Part shown: one piece after another, positions 7,832 through 16,628 of the stretch | Numbering within the stretch: the stretch's first letter is position 1 | How the letters are laid out: the number at the start of each line of letters is the position of its first letter | Assembly: GCA_044360075.1 (NCBI GenBank) | Contig: JBIKLA010000002.1 | Span: 1-64,000 of the forward strand | Direction: 5' to 3' | From: OMII01 sp947467385 | GTDB lineage: Bacteria; Bdellovibrionota_C; UBA2361; OMII01 | DNA: 64,000 bases | Made by a program: the position numbers and the translations under genes | The notes under the pieces: generated by a model | Told to the model about the DNA's origin: nothing | Databases searched by the model: none | The model's input: the letters and a program-made list of their open reading frames with translations, nothing else

Positions 7832-8221
7832 ATGGACGGCCCCTTTCGAAAAATGCTTTTAGCCAAGCTCCACGGAGCAGTCGTCACAGACGCCAACACC
7901 GCGTACGAGGGCAGCATTACCCTACCCCAAGACCTCCTTGAGGCTTCTGGCCTCCTGCCCCACGAGGCCGTGGCTGTGTGGAACGTGACGCAGGGAACGC
8001 GCTTCGAGACGTACATCCTTGAGGGCGATCCCAAGAGCCAGGAGATACACGTCAACGGGGCTGCTGCGCACCTTGTGAAGGTCGGCGACACACTTATCGT
8101 GGCGGGGTTCCTCTTCGTTCCGGCCGCCCACGCGCGCAGCCATGAGCCGACTGCGGTGTTTCTCAATCCGGACAACTCAGTGCGCTCGATCCGCCGAGAG
8201 CGACCGAAGACGATAGCCTAA
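7832..8221 (+). CDS. panD: Aspartate 1-decarboxylase (pyruvoyl enzyme)
   Basis: PanD converts L-aspartate to beta-alanine for pantothenate and coenzyme A synthesis in the cytoplasm. The 129-residue length and sequence match the family: MLLAKLHGAVVTDAN, then YEGS with Gly27-Ser28, the self-cleavage site that produces the pyruvoyl group. IWNVT-like VWNVTQGTRFETY and NGAAAHLVKVGD follow. The start could be the ATG at 7832 or the one at 7853, which fits PanD N-termini almost as well. No other pantothenate genes lie nearby. Confidence 0.93.
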   Translation: MDGPFRKMLLAKLHGAVVTDANTAYEGSITLPQDLLEASGLLPHEAVAVWNVTQGTRFETYILEGDPKSQEIHVNGAAAHLVKVGDTLIVAGFLFVPAAHARSHEPTAVFLNPDNSVRSIRRERPKTIA

Positions 8222-8287
8222 GCGGTCCACTGCATATCAGGAGCGAAACAGCTTCAGCCCTTGGGCCTCCCATGCTAGTGTCTCGCC

Positions 8288-9361
8288 ATGCTTAAGCTGC
8301 GTCTCAGGATTATCGGCTGCCTGCTGGCCATGGCCGTTTGCCCACTGCTAGGCGCAGCCGAGCCCCCTCTCAGGCTTGGTGTCATCACGAGCCTGACCGG
8401 GATGGCGAGCTCGTTCGACCATTTTCAGAACAACGGCATGCGGCTCGCACAGGAGGAGCTCAAGGCTCAGGGAACGGAGGTAGAGCTCATCTTTGAGGAC
8501 TCTGCGAGCCTCGGCAACAAGGCCATAGCGGCCCTCAATAAGCTCATCACGTTCGACAAAGCCGACGCCATCATTTCGGATGATTTTGGCTTCGCTGTTG
8601 CTCCCCTTATCCCGTTGGCCGACCGCTCAAAGAAGCTCCTTATCGCCAGCTCCCTGCCCCAGGAACGATTCTGCAAGGGCTCCAAGGGGTACTTTTTTAG
8701 CGTCGGAACGCAGTTTTCGTCATCAGCTCCCGCATTCGATGCCTTTTTCAATGCCCATCCTGAGGTGAAGCGCGCAGCCGCATTCGTCTACGACGACCCG
8801 GAATGGGGCGAAACATACATGGGAATCTGGCGTGAGTTGGCTGCGAAGCACGGGGTACAGATTACTGACGAGTTCCTAAACCTTGAGGCTACCCCCTCCT
8901 TCCTTTCGATGGTCAGCCGCGCCCTCGCCAAGAAGCCGGAGCTCATTCTTCTTGCGCATGAGCCCATAACCTTCTCGAAAGCCGTTTCGCAGCTGGGATA
9001 TAAGGGCCCGATCCTTGCGGCCAACAACTTCCTTGAGGCGCTTTATGCCGGGCAGAGCGCCGACGAGATATTGAAGCAGGTCTTTGTCGTGGAGGCTGTC
9101 GTTAATGACTCCTTCCGTAAGTCATATGAAGCGCGCTTCAACGAGCCTCCGATACTTGAGGCCTACACGGGCTACGAGCTCGTTCGGGTAGCGGTAAAGG
9201 CGCTCTCTATTAGCCGCTCAGATCCTGCTGCCGCCATGCCAACGATCTCGTACCAGGGCGTCTCGGGCCCGATCGACTTCACCAACGGCGCATGTTCCGG
9301 CAACCGCGCCCAGTGGGGGCTGTTCCGATTTGAGGGCAGATCACTCGTGCAGGTGCGGTAG
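8288..9361 (+). CDS. Periplasmic ligand-binding protein (branched-chain amino acid-binding type)
   Basis: This 357-residue exported protein has a signal peptide (about residues 1-23, ending LLGAAEPP). The mature protein has the type I periplasmic-binding fold of the Peripla_BP_6 / LivJ family: LRLGVITSLTGMASSF near the N-terminus, NNGMRLAQEEL, FEDSASLGNKAIAALNKLI and VYDDPEWGETYMG. LivJ-type proteins bind amino acids, amides or short acids. No permease or ATPase gene is adjacent, so it may serve a distant transporter or act as a sensory ligand-binding protein. The ligand cannot be told from sequence. Confidence 0.87.
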   Translation: MLKLRLRIIGCLLAMAVCPLLGAAEPPLRLGVITSLTGMASSFDHFQNNGMRLAQEELKAQGTEVELIFEDSASLGNKAIAALNKLITFDKADAIISDDFGFAVAPLIPLADRSKKLLIASSLPQERFCKGSKGYFFSVGTQFSSSAPAFDAFFNAHPEVKRAAAFVYDDPEWGETYMGIWRELAAKHGVQITDEFLNLEATPSFLSMVSRALAKKPELILLAHEPITFSKAVSQLGYKGPILAANNFLEALYAGQSADEILKQVFVVEAVVNDSFRKSYEARFNEPPILEAYTGYELVRVAVKALSISRSDPAAAMPTISYQGVSGPIDFTNGACSGNRAQWGLFRFEGRSLVQVR

Positions 9362-9539
9362 AAAACGGCCGATTCTTTCGCTCATCCAGACTTTTTTCGA
9401 AAAATTCCCGAATAAAAGGCATCAATCAAGCCAAAGCACCTCCCGTAGGAGCCACTAAAAGCGCAGTCTGTCCAGCATGTTAGCGACTTGTCACCACTTC
9501 TTCTGAAAGCTGGGACAAAGTTTTTACACACCTTTCGGT

Positions 9540-9606
9540 GAGTTGTGACAACTCAATCTTAGCGCCATGCGAAAACCTGCACCGTTGATTGGAAGGAAGC
9601 CAATCA
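9540..9606 (+). promoter_or_regulatory. Inverted repeats upstream of the sigma factor gene
   Basis: GAGTTGTGACAACTC (9540-9554) is a perfect 7-bp inverted repeat around one base. TGATTGG and CCAATCA (9586-9606) form a second with a 7-nt spacer. Both lie in the 273-bp gap before the sigma gene and could be an operator and a leader hairpin. No -10/-35 pair is convincing. Confidence 0.35.
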
Positions 9607-9634
9607 CGCTTTTTGAAAATGTAGGGAGGAAACC

Positions 9635-10282
9635 ATGAAGGACAGCAAGATTTCAGATGTAGGGCTCGTGGACGAGTTTAAGGCAGGCAACGTTGAGGCA
9701 TTCGAGGAGATCATCGCTCGCTATGAGACGAAGGTGATGAACCTGGCCCTGCGCTTCACGCGCAACCAGGAGGATGCTGAGGAGGTGATGCAGGATGTCT
9801 TCACCACTGTGTACCGTAAGATCGACGGCTTTCGCGGACAGTCAGCTTTCTCAAGCTGGCTCTACCGCATCGTTGTGAATGCTGCCTTCATGAAGCTCCG
9901 CAAGAGGAAGCAGTCCCAGACCGTTTCGATGGACGACCTCGCCCCAGCCGTCAAGCAGTACTGCATGGAACGTGATGTCGTTGCGACCTCGCACTCATAC
10001 AACATAGCAGTGACGCATGAGCTCCAGGAGGTTCTGCAGCGCGCTATCGACAAGCTCCCTGACCAGTACCGCGCCGTGTTCGTGCTACGCGACGTAGACG
10101 GGCTCTCGAACCAGGAGACGGGCAAGATCCTTGACCTCTCAATCCCGGCGGTAAAGTCAAGGCTGCACCGCTCTCGCATCATGCTGCGCAGAAAGCTGCA
10201 CCGCTACTACGAAGATTTCACCGGTAATAAGGCAGTAATTGAAGAGAACATAGACGACCTCGTCTCGGACGTTGCCGCCTAA
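9635..10282 (+). CDS. ECF-type RNA polymerase sigma factor
   Basis: This 215-residue sigma-70 family protein has region 2 at about 25-95 (LALRFTRNQEDAEEVMQDVF, then FSSWLYRIVVNAA). Region 4 is at about 128-185 (LPDQYRAVFVLRDVDGLSNQ, then IPAVKSRLHRSRIMLRRKL). Region 3 is absent, as in extracytoplasmic-function sigma factors that direct RNA polymerase to stress or envelope regulons. A strong GGGAGGAAACC motif precedes the ATG. No anti-sigma gene with a transmembrane or zinc-binding domain follows, since the next gene is convergent. The N-terminus is RpoE/SigW-like. The target regulon is unknown. Confidence 0.92.
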   Translation: MKDSKISDVGLVDEFKAGNVEAFEEIIARYETKVMNLALRFTRNQEDAEEVMQDVFTTVYRKIDGFRGQSAFSSWLYRIVVNAAFMKLRKRKQSQTVSMDDLAPAVKQYCMERDVVATSHSYNIAVTHELQEVLQRAIDKLPDQYRAVFVLRDVDGLSNQETGKILDLSIPAVKSRLHRSRIMLRRKLHRYYEDFTGNKAVIEENIDDLVSDVAA

Positions 10283-10297
10283 TGCCGTGAAAACCAA

Positions 10298-10329
10298 GAG
10301 CTGCTGCGCCGCTCCCTGCGCAGCAGCTC
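10298..10329 (+). terminator. Hairpin between convergent genes
   Basis: GAGCTGCTGCGC and GCGCAGCAGCTC form a perfect 12-bp stem with an 8-nt loop, 16 bp after the sigma-factor stop and 7 bp before the MFS stop. Pyrimidine-rich CTTCCTTT follows on the plus strand and TTGGTTTT on the minus strand, so it probably acts on both transcripts. Confidence 0.75.
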
Positions 10330-10335
10330 CTTCCT

Positions 10336-11553
10336 TTACCTCTCGACGAAGTCGAGATCCTGGGAGAATGTCTCTTTGAGAAAGAAGAGGCTCACAAGGG
10401 CCAGGCATGACGTCACCACCCCGACGACGATGGCTGCGTTAATTATCTGAAAGCCGTCGCGCAAAGCCAAAAAAGCCGCATTCATCGGAACCACCGACGC
10501 CCGAATAAAGTTTGGGATCGTGGTCGTCACCGTAGAGCGAATATTCGTCCCAAACTGCTCGGTCGCCGACGTGAGCATCAGGATCCAGTATCCGGCAGCG
10601 AAGCCCATGAGCAGGTAGTGCAGATAAACCTCCGTTACGCTCATGCCGTTCGACATAAGAAACCACAGTGGCGACACAAGCCCTAGCAGCAGGAAGGCGC
10701 ACATCGGCCACTTTCGGCTCTTCAGCAGCTGGCTTGAGAGGCCTCCAATAGCATCCCCAGTCATGATTCCGAGGTAGGCCCACACGAGGCAGAACGTGGG
10801 CTTGGGCGCGCCCTCCACGCCGAGCGCCTCAGCAATCGGTGCGGCATTCGCCACCAGGATTCCGATCACGTACCAAGTCGGAATTCCCAGCACGATGCAC
10901 AGTATATACCTGCAGAAGCGCTGAGGCGGCGAGATGAGGAGCTTGAGGCTTCCGCGGGCGACGTCCATTGCGTGGGTCGACTCAAACATCTTGGACTCAG
11001 AAACCGACACCCGCACGAGAAGCAGGAAGAGCCCTAACAATCCACCCACAACATATGACGCGCGCCACGGCAGGTACTCCCCGGTGACGCCGGCGATAAT
11101 GGCTCCAAGCACGCCAACGGTGGCGATAATCGTCGTGCCGTATCCGCGCTTTGAGGTCGGAAGTATCTCGGCGACAAGCGTCACCCCTGCCCCGAGCTCC
11201 CCGGCGAGTCCAAAGCCTGCCAGCGCGCGGTACATGTGGTAGCTCGGGATAGAGTGGACGAAGGCATTGAGGATGTTCGCCACCGAATAGAGTAGAATCG
11301 AGCCGAACAAAACCTTCGTGCGGCCGATCTTGTCCCCGAGAACGCCCCACACTATCCCGCCCACGAGCATGCCGATCATCTGGGTATCGAGCAGCGCTGC
11401 CCCGACCTCAAGCCACTGCTCTCTGGGCACCCCCAGCCCCTCAAGGGATGGATTCTTGAGCACGATAAAGAGCACCAGATCGTAGACGTCGACGAAGTAC
11501 CCAAGCGTTGCGACGAGGAGGGCGACGGAGAAGATGCGGCTATGCCCGGTCAT
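10336..11553 (-). CDS. MFS transporter (metabolite:H+ symporter-like)
   Basis: This 405-residue inner-membrane protein has about 12 hydrophobic segments. The first loop carries the conserved GDKIGR motif (about residue 72) of the major facilitator superfamily, and GFGLAGELGAG resembles the sugar/organic-acid symporter branch. Near the middle, PPQRFCRYIL marks the cytoplasmic loop between halves. The substrate is unknown; a carboxylate or sugar is plausible from the family. It is monocistronic, with an upstream gap of about 115 bp shared with the FHA-like gene's 3' end. Confidence 0.85.
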   Translation of the reverse strand: MTGHSRIFSVALLVATLGYFVDVYDLVLFIVLKNPSLEGLGVPREQWLEVGAALLDTQMIGMLVGGIVWGVLGDKIGRTKVLFGSILLYSVANILNAFVHSIPSYHMYRALAGFGLAGELGAGVTLVAEILPTSKRGYGTTIIATVGVLGAIIAGVTGEYLPWRASYVVGGLLGLFLLLVRVSVSESKMFESTHAMDVARGSLKLLISPPQRFCRYILCIVLGIPTWYVIGILVANAAPIAEALGVEGAPKPTFCLVWAYLGIMTGDAIGGLSSQLLKSRKWPMCAFLLLGLVSPLWFLMSNGMSVTEVYLHYLLMGFAAGYWILMLTSATEQFGTNIRSTVTTTIPNFIRASVVPMNAAFLALRDGFQIINAAIVVGVVTSCLALVSLFFLKETFSQDLDFVER

Positions 11554-11669
11554 GCCGGGATCTTTAGCACTCTCGGGCGAACGCGGCTACATGCCAAAGG
11601 TGCCAAGGGTAACCCCGTCTTTAGGGCGCTGCGCTACGACGCTAAAGCTGGTCCGGAAAACAGGCTGTC

Positions 11670-13559
11670 CTAGAGCACGAGACGAAAGGATCTGCCAACG
11701 TAAATAGGCGTCCCTGGCTCCACGAGCTCCGGCTCAGAGATGCGCCTGTAAAAGCCGGCGCTATCAGGAACAAAGACGAAGCTAAAGCCTGCATCGAAGG
11801 GCGAGACCAGGAAGTTTCCCTCGGGCCTCCTCTCGATGACGGCCTCGGCCGGCGCCAGTAGGGAATACGCCAAGCGTGGCCCAATGCCGAATGCCGGCTC
11901 CTGCGACGAGAGCGGGTCAGGGCGAGGCACCGTGAAGCTATGGCCATAGCCGCGATTCGCAGCAGCTTTGGCGGCATCCTTGCCAACAACCACCTTGCCC
12001 CCCAGGGGAGCCTCGCTGAGCGCCTCGCTGAATAGCTCCTGTGTCGCCTCGGACTGAAATCCCTTCGCCAGGCGCAGCGCTTCCTGCCGCTCCTCGTATC
12101 GGTTGGCGACAAAGTCACGCGAGATGGCCACGCCCTGCTCATGGAAAAAGAGGGCAACATCCGCCTCAAGGTCTGGAGATGGGAGGAGCGCCGCTTTTCG
12201 GGACACAGGCTTGGAGCCAAGGAGGTTCTGCAGCGCATGCGTGTACTCTTCGGCATAGATTAGGGCGAGCTCGAGCTGCCAACGATTCAGGAGAACGTGC
12301 TCAGCGTCCGTGCTGGGCTCAATGCCTGGCCGGAGCTTAGCGAAGCTCGGATACACAAGCTTCTCCATGGGCTTAAACCAAGAGCGGCCTCCAACTTCAT
12401 GGATGTTCTGAAGAACAGCCTCAGGCGTGAGCGTCCCCAGCATGAACAGGTTATTCTCCTCAAAGCGAAAACCGCACATCTCCAGCACCTCCGAGGCGCG
12501 GTAATGCTCAACAGCCTGGTCAAACTTGCCCTCGCGAACGAGGCTCAAGCCTGCACAGACGTAATTTTGCAGCACGTTCGCGTACACTGGGTTTGCCCGG
12601 TCAGGGTGCTCCAGGCGCTCGCGTCCCATAACATCTTGGGAGTACTCGCCGCGCTCTGGGCCGAGAAACGACTTGAGCGCCTCTTCCGCCTTGTACCGCA
12701 TGCCGTTTAGGAACGAGCCGGCGATGCTCTCGGATACCTCTCCAACTGAGTGCGGCGGATGCGGGATCTTTATCACCCCAAATATGTCACCCAAGCTGAT
12801 CCTCTCGCCGGGTGCTACCGCCCGATTGTCAAGAATCGGCTCCCTGGCTCCATCTGGGCGCTCAATTGATATGGAGCCGACACCCGGCATCCCCGGGAAA
12901 ACCCTAGCCTTCATCGAGAAGGTGCCGTCACCCCGCTCCTCCTTGCTGAGGATCTCCACCGTGCAGTGAATTCGGCTCACGCTGCCGTGGCACGACGGGA
13001 CCGCCTGGCGGCCGAGCTTCACGGTATCTCCAGGCTGCGCCTGCGCGAGCAGCTGAGCGAGCTGGTCCGCGGGAGTTTCTGGGTGCGGGATATGTCGATC
13101 CGGGATCTGCACTTCGCACATCAACCCAAGCGATATCTGATCGCCGGAAGAGAGCGTCGTGGCGTAGCGCAGCGGAGCTGCGTCCTTGTCGAGCTGCACG
13201 AGCAGCCTGTCCATCTTGCCTGCGGGATGACCGGGGCGGCAGAAAGTCGAGTGTCGCGGAGGCACTCCAGCATGGACGATAGTGTCGTCGCTGAATGTTG
13301 GCTTGGTGAATGAAACTAGCGGCAGGCAGGGATTCTCTTTGAGAAAGGGAGCCTTATCGGCGTGAATGCGGCCCTGTGAGTCTACGAAGATCTGTCCTCC
13401 GCGCTTGAGGCTTATGAGCGCTCGCTCGATGTTTCCCGAAACGGTGGCGCCAGGGCCGGCTCCACGCATGATCCCAGGGCGAGGCATTTGCAGATCGTTC
13501 TCTGCAGCCACTGCAACCGCTTCGGTTAGCTTGCTTGAATCTTGCGCTAGTCGAGCCAT
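11670..13559 (-). CDS. Protein with FHA-like repeats
   Basis: I do not recognise the whole 629-residue protein. Two regions end in the same pattern, SGDQISLGLMCEVQIP (about residue 138-153) and PGERISLGDIFGVIKIP (about 251-267). The second is preceded by LGRQAVPSCHGSVSRIHCTV, resembling the GR...S..H core of forkhead-associated domains that bind phosphothreonine. A third FHA-like beta-rich stretch ends the protein (GTPIYVGRSFRLVL). The middle (about 290-540) is alpha-helical with RWQLELALIYAEEYTHALQ and LEADVALFFHEQGV. There is no signal peptide or TM, so it is probably cytoplasmic. FHA assignment is moderate; the function of the middle is unknown. Confidence 0.6.
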   Translation of the reverse strand: MARLAQDSSKLTEAVAVAAENDLQMPRPGIMRGAGPGATVSGNIERALISLKRGGQIFVDSQGRIHADKAPFLKENPCLPLVSFTKPTFSDDTIVHAGVPPRHSTFCRPGHPAGKMDRLLVQLDKDAAPLRYATTLSSGDQISLGLMCEVQIPDRHIPHPETPADQLAQLLAQAQPGDTVKLGRQAVPSCHGSVSRIHCTVEILSKEERGDGTFSMKARVFPGMPGVGSISIERPDGAREPILDNRAVAPGERISLGDIFGVIKIPHPPHSVGEVSESIAGSFLNGMRYKAEEALKSFLGPERGEYSQDVMGRERLEHPDRANPVYANVLQNYVCAGLSLVREGKFDQAVEHYRASEVLEMCGFRFEENNLFMLGTLTPEAVLQNIHEVGGRSWFKPMEKLVYPSFAKLRPGIEPSTDAEHVLLNRWQLELALIYAEEYTHALQNLLGSKPVSRKAALLPSPDLEADVALFFHEQGVAISRDFVANRYEERQEALRLAKGFQSEATQELFSEALSEAPLGGKVVVGKDAAKAAANRGYGHSFTVPRPDPLSSQEPAFGIGPRLAYSLLAPAEAVIERRPEGNFLVSPFDAGFSFVFVPDSAGFYRRISEPELVEPGTPIYVGRSFRLVL

Positions 13560-13761
13560 ACTGCACTCTTATAGTGCCCGGAGGACACACACCTCATGAT
13601 ATGGCCCCGGTTTTATGGGGCGTGCCTCAAGGACACAACAAAACATCCTGTGAATTCAATAGGATAGCGCCGCATCTTCAGCACAGCCGCCCCAATCGGA
13701 GGTTCAGGCGAAGGGACCGAGCACATCGAGGGAGTTCTCTGCCCGAGCTGCACGAGCTGCA

Positions 13762-14313
13762 TCAGTCGATAAAGACATACAGAACGGTGAGCACCTCCAC
13801 CTCCTGAGCCCCCTTCGGTGAGTTGAAGGTAACAACATCTCCCTCCTGCGCCTTCAGGAGTGCACGAGCAAGTGGCGACTGCCAGCTGATACGTCCCCGT
13901 GAAACATCGATCTCATCGATGCCGACGATCGCATAGGTGCGCTCGCTGCCGTCCTCAAAGCGTAGCGAGACGGTGGCGCCGAACTGGACATGGGTGACCT
14001 TAACCTGCAGCGGATCAACTATCTCAGCGGACTCAAGCCTTTTGGCGAGAAAGCGCATGCGCCGATCGATCTCCCTGAGGCGCTTCTTGCCATACAAATA
14101 GTCGCCGTTCTCTGAGCGGTCTCCGTTGCCAGCTGCCCACGTCACCACCTTGGTGACCTTAGGCCGTTCCTCGTAACGCAGCTTCTTAAGCTCCTGTCGC
14201 ATGCGCTCCGCGCCCGACGGTGTCATGTAGTTCTTTCCGCCCGGGACGGACGCTTCCACTTCGGTATCGAGATCGCCCGACGTGTCGTCCTCTTTTGTGA
14301 ATGCCTTACTCAT
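13762..14313 (-). CDS. greB: Transcription elongation factor GreB
   Basis: GreB rescues backtracked RNA polymerase by stimulating transcript cleavage. The 183 residues carry the N-terminal coiled coil with the tip motif GDRSENGDYLYGKKRLREID, whose two acidic residues coordinate the catalytic Mg2+. The C-terminal FKBP-like domain contains IVGIDEIDVSRGRISWQSP and ARALL. The REERPxVTK..TWAAGNGDRSEN arrangement is GreB-like, not GreA-like. A 28-residue acidic N-terminal extension precedes the usual start, with no obvious internal alternative. Confidence 0.93.
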   Translation of the reverse strand: MSKAFTKEDDTSGDLDTEVEASVPGGKNYMTPSGAERMRQELKKLRYEERPKVTKVVTWAAGNGDRSENGDYLYGKKRLREIDRRMRFLAKRLESAEIVDPLQVKVTHVQFGATVSLRFEDGSERTYAIVGIDEIDVSRGRISWQSPLARALLKAQEGDVVTFNSPKGAQEVEVLTVLYVFID

Positions 14314-14378
14314 CGATTGACCATCACGCTAACGGCGGCTGAACGCCAGCCAGGGGAGCAGAACACACCCTTCAAGCG

Positions 14379-14798
14379 CTACTCACTCACCGGCACGTTC
14401 GCCTTAATCCAGTCTATCACATACTGAGTATGCGTGCCCGGGATGAAGACCTGCTTGACCCCCAGGGCCTTGAGGGCTTCAATATCATCTTTTGGGATAA
14501 TGCCCCCGCCGAACACGACTATATCCTCGGCTTTTTCCTTCTTGAGGGTGTTGAGGAGTTCTGGGAAGAGGGTCATGTGCGCCCCCGAAAGAATACTCAG
14601 CCCGATGCAGTCGACATCCTCCTGGATAGCAGCGCGCACAATATTCTCAACGGTCTGGTGGAGCCCGGTGTAGATCACCTCCATCCCGGCGTCGCGCAGC
14701 GCCCGCGCAATGACCTTCGCACCCCGGTCGTGGCCGTCAAGTCCGGCCTTCGCAATCAAGATCCGAACCGGCCGCTGAGCTGTTTTGTCCTGTGTCAT
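14379..14798 (-). CDS. Methylmalonyl-CoA mutase, B12-binding subunit
   Basis: This 139-residue stand-alone cobalamin-binding domain carries the base-off motif DGHDRG, in which His23 would be the lower axial ligand of cobalt. SILSGAH and VFGGGIIP follow, both typical of the Rossmann-like fold. With the large subunit it interconverts (R)-methylmalonyl-CoA and succinyl-CoA. Its start codon overlaps the stop of the large-subunit gene by 4 bp (ATGA), indicating translational coupling and a stable 1:1 complex. No mutase chaperone (MeaB) or epimerase gene lies within the window. Confidence 0.93.
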   Translation of the reverse strand: MTQDKTAQRPVRILIAKAGLDGHDRGAKVIARALRDAGMEVIYTGLHQTVENIVRAAIQEDVDCIGLSILSGAHMTLFPELLNTLKKEKAEDIVVFGGGIIPKDDIEALKALGVKQVFIPGTHTQYVIDWIKANVPVSE

Positions 14799-16471
14799 AA
14801 CATCCCCGGATCTGTATACACCCCGAACACCTTTCGGTAAATGTCCGATACTTCACCGAGCGTTACCCCGACCTCGACGGCATCGATCAGGACCGGCACG
14901 ACATTTCGCCCTTCGCGGCAGGCGCTCTCGACAGACTCAATGGCATGCGACCAGGCTGCCTTGTTGCGCTGCTCCTTAAACGCTTTAACCCGCTCTATCT
15001 GCTGCTTCTCGACTGAATGGTCGATCTTGAGGATCGGGATCTCCTGCTCTCCGCCCTCGGAGTAGCGGTTAACGCCAACTATGACCTGCTCACCAGCGTC
15101 AACACCAAGCTGGAACTTGTATGCAGCCTCTGCGATCTCCTTCTGCGGAAATCCAACCTCGACCGCGTGGAGCATCCCGCCCATGGCATCGATCTGGCTG
15201 ATGTAGCGCATCGCCTCGGCCTCTATCTCGTTGGTCAGCCGCTCAACGTAGTATGATCCCCCAAGCGGGTCGATCACGTTCGTGACGCCGCTCTCATCGG
15301 CGATGATCTGCTGGGTGCGAAGCGCCACGCGCACCGCATCCTCAGTCGGAAGCGAGAGGGTCTCGTCCATAGAATTTGTGTGCAGCGACTGCACTCCGCC
15401 AAGGATGGCCGCAAGAGCCTGCATCGCAACGCGCGCCACGTTGTTAACTGGCTGCTGCGCTGTGAGGCTCACGCCGGCGGTCTGCGCATGCGTGCGAAGC
15501 TTGCACGCTGCGTCCGTCTTAGCTCCGTAGCGCTCGCGCATGAGCCGCGCCCACAGCCTTCGGGCTGCGCGAAACTTGGCTATCTCCTCAAAAAAGTCGT
15601 TGTGAACGTCGAAGAAGAACGAAAGCCGTGGCGCAAAGTCATCGATCTTCATGCCGCGGCCAAGGCAGTGGTCTACATAGCCGAGCCCGTCGGCGATCGT
15701 GAACGCAAGCTCCTGCACCGCCGTCGCGCCGGCCTCACGGATGTGGTATCCGCTGATGCTCACCGGGTTAAACTTGGGAGCTGCCTGAGAGCAGAATTCG
15801 ATCACGTCGCACGTGAGCTTGACCGAGGGCGCCGGTGGGCAGATCCACTCCTTCTGGGCGATGAACTCTTTGAACATGTCGTTCTGGATCGTTCCGCCAA
15901 GCTTGTCGAAGCTTATGTTGCGCCGCTTCGCGACCGCGAAGTACAGCGCAAATGCCACCGTCGCCGTGCAGTTAATGGTCATCGATGTCGTGACCTGGTC
16001 GAGCCCGATGCCTCCAAAGAGGGTTTCCATGTCCTCGATAGTCGCAACGCTTACTCCCTCTCGCCCCACTTCACCGAGCGAGCGCGCGTTGTCCGGGTCG
16101 TACCCCATAAGAGAGGGCATGTCGAAGGCCGTCGAGAGCCCGGTCTGTCCGTGCTCAAGGAGATACTTAAATCGTCGGTTAGTGTCCTCAGGGGAGCCAA
16201 AGCCAGCGAACTGCCTCATCGTCCAAAGCCGCCCGCGGTACATCGTCGGCTGAACCCCGCGGGTGTACGGGTACTCGCCGGGATTTCCCAGGTCTGCGGC
16301 GTAATCAACACTTCCGCCGTTCTCGGGGGTAACAAGCTCGGGCTGGTCGCGGAAGCTTATCGACTCAAAGTGCGCCTTGCGCTCCTTCTGCGAGGCGTAC
16401 ACCTTCTCGCGCCATGCCCTGTACGAAGGGCTCTTAAAAAATGGGGGCGCGTCGTTTGTTTTCTTGACCAT
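14795..16471 (-). CDS. Methylmalonyl-CoA mutase, large (substrate-binding) subunit
   Basis: The 558 residues form the TIM-barrel part of methylmalonyl-CoA mutase. Recognisable motifs are YTRGVQPTMYRGRLWTMRQF (about 69-88), FDMPSLMGYDPD, VSISGYHIREAGA and HTNSMDETLSLPT. No C-terminal B12 domain is present; it is supplied by the gene overlapping downstream. This split form is known in several bacteria and archaea. It allows propionyl-CoA carbon to enter the TCA cycle as succinyl-CoA. Neighbouring acyl-CoA dehydrogenase and enoyl-CoA hydratase genes on the same strand fit a catabolic role. Confidence 0.95.
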   Translation of the reverse strand: MVKKTNDAPPFFKSPSYRAWREKVYASQKERKAHFESISFRDQPELVTPENGGSVDYAADLGNPGEYPYTRGVQPTMYRGRLWTMRQFAGFGSPEDTNRRFKYLLEHGQTGLSTAFDMPSLMGYDPDNARSLGEVGREGVSVATIEDMETLFGGIGLDQVTTSMTINCTATVAFALYFAVAKRRNISFDKLGGTIQNDMFKEFIAQKEWICPPAPSVKLTCDVIEFCSQAAPKFNPVSISGYHIREAGATAVQELAFTIADGLGYVDHCLGRGMKIDDFAPRLSFFFDVHNDFFEEIAKFRAARRLWARLMRERYGAKTDAACKLRTHAQTAGVSLTAQQPVNNVARVAMQALAAILGGVQSLHTNSMDETLSLPTEDAVRVALRTQQIIADESGVTNVIDPLGGSYYVERLTNEIEAEAMRYISQIDAMGGMLHAVEVGFPQKEIAEAAYKFQLGVDAGEQVIVGVNRYSEGGEQEIPILKIDHSVEKQQIERVKAFKEQRNKAAWSHAIESVESACREGRNVVPVLIDAVEVGVTLGEVSDIYRKVFGVYTDPGML

Positions 16472-16628
16472 AAGAGACGACTAACTGCCTAAAAGATGTG
16501 TGATCCTAGACTACTCCTTACTGTGCCACCTGGCTATAAGCTCCAGCCACAGGCACGAACGGGGGTAAATTGCGGGAATCGCTGCCTCCGAGCCTAGGCT
16601 ATAGTCGAGTCTTCCTGGTTACATCGCG

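Noticed and set aside
15380..16492. A 370-codon open frame on the plus strand opposite the mutase gene
   Set aside because: It lies antisense to a certain methylmalonyl-CoA mutase gene, has no recognisable motif and is a GC-rich antisense shadow.
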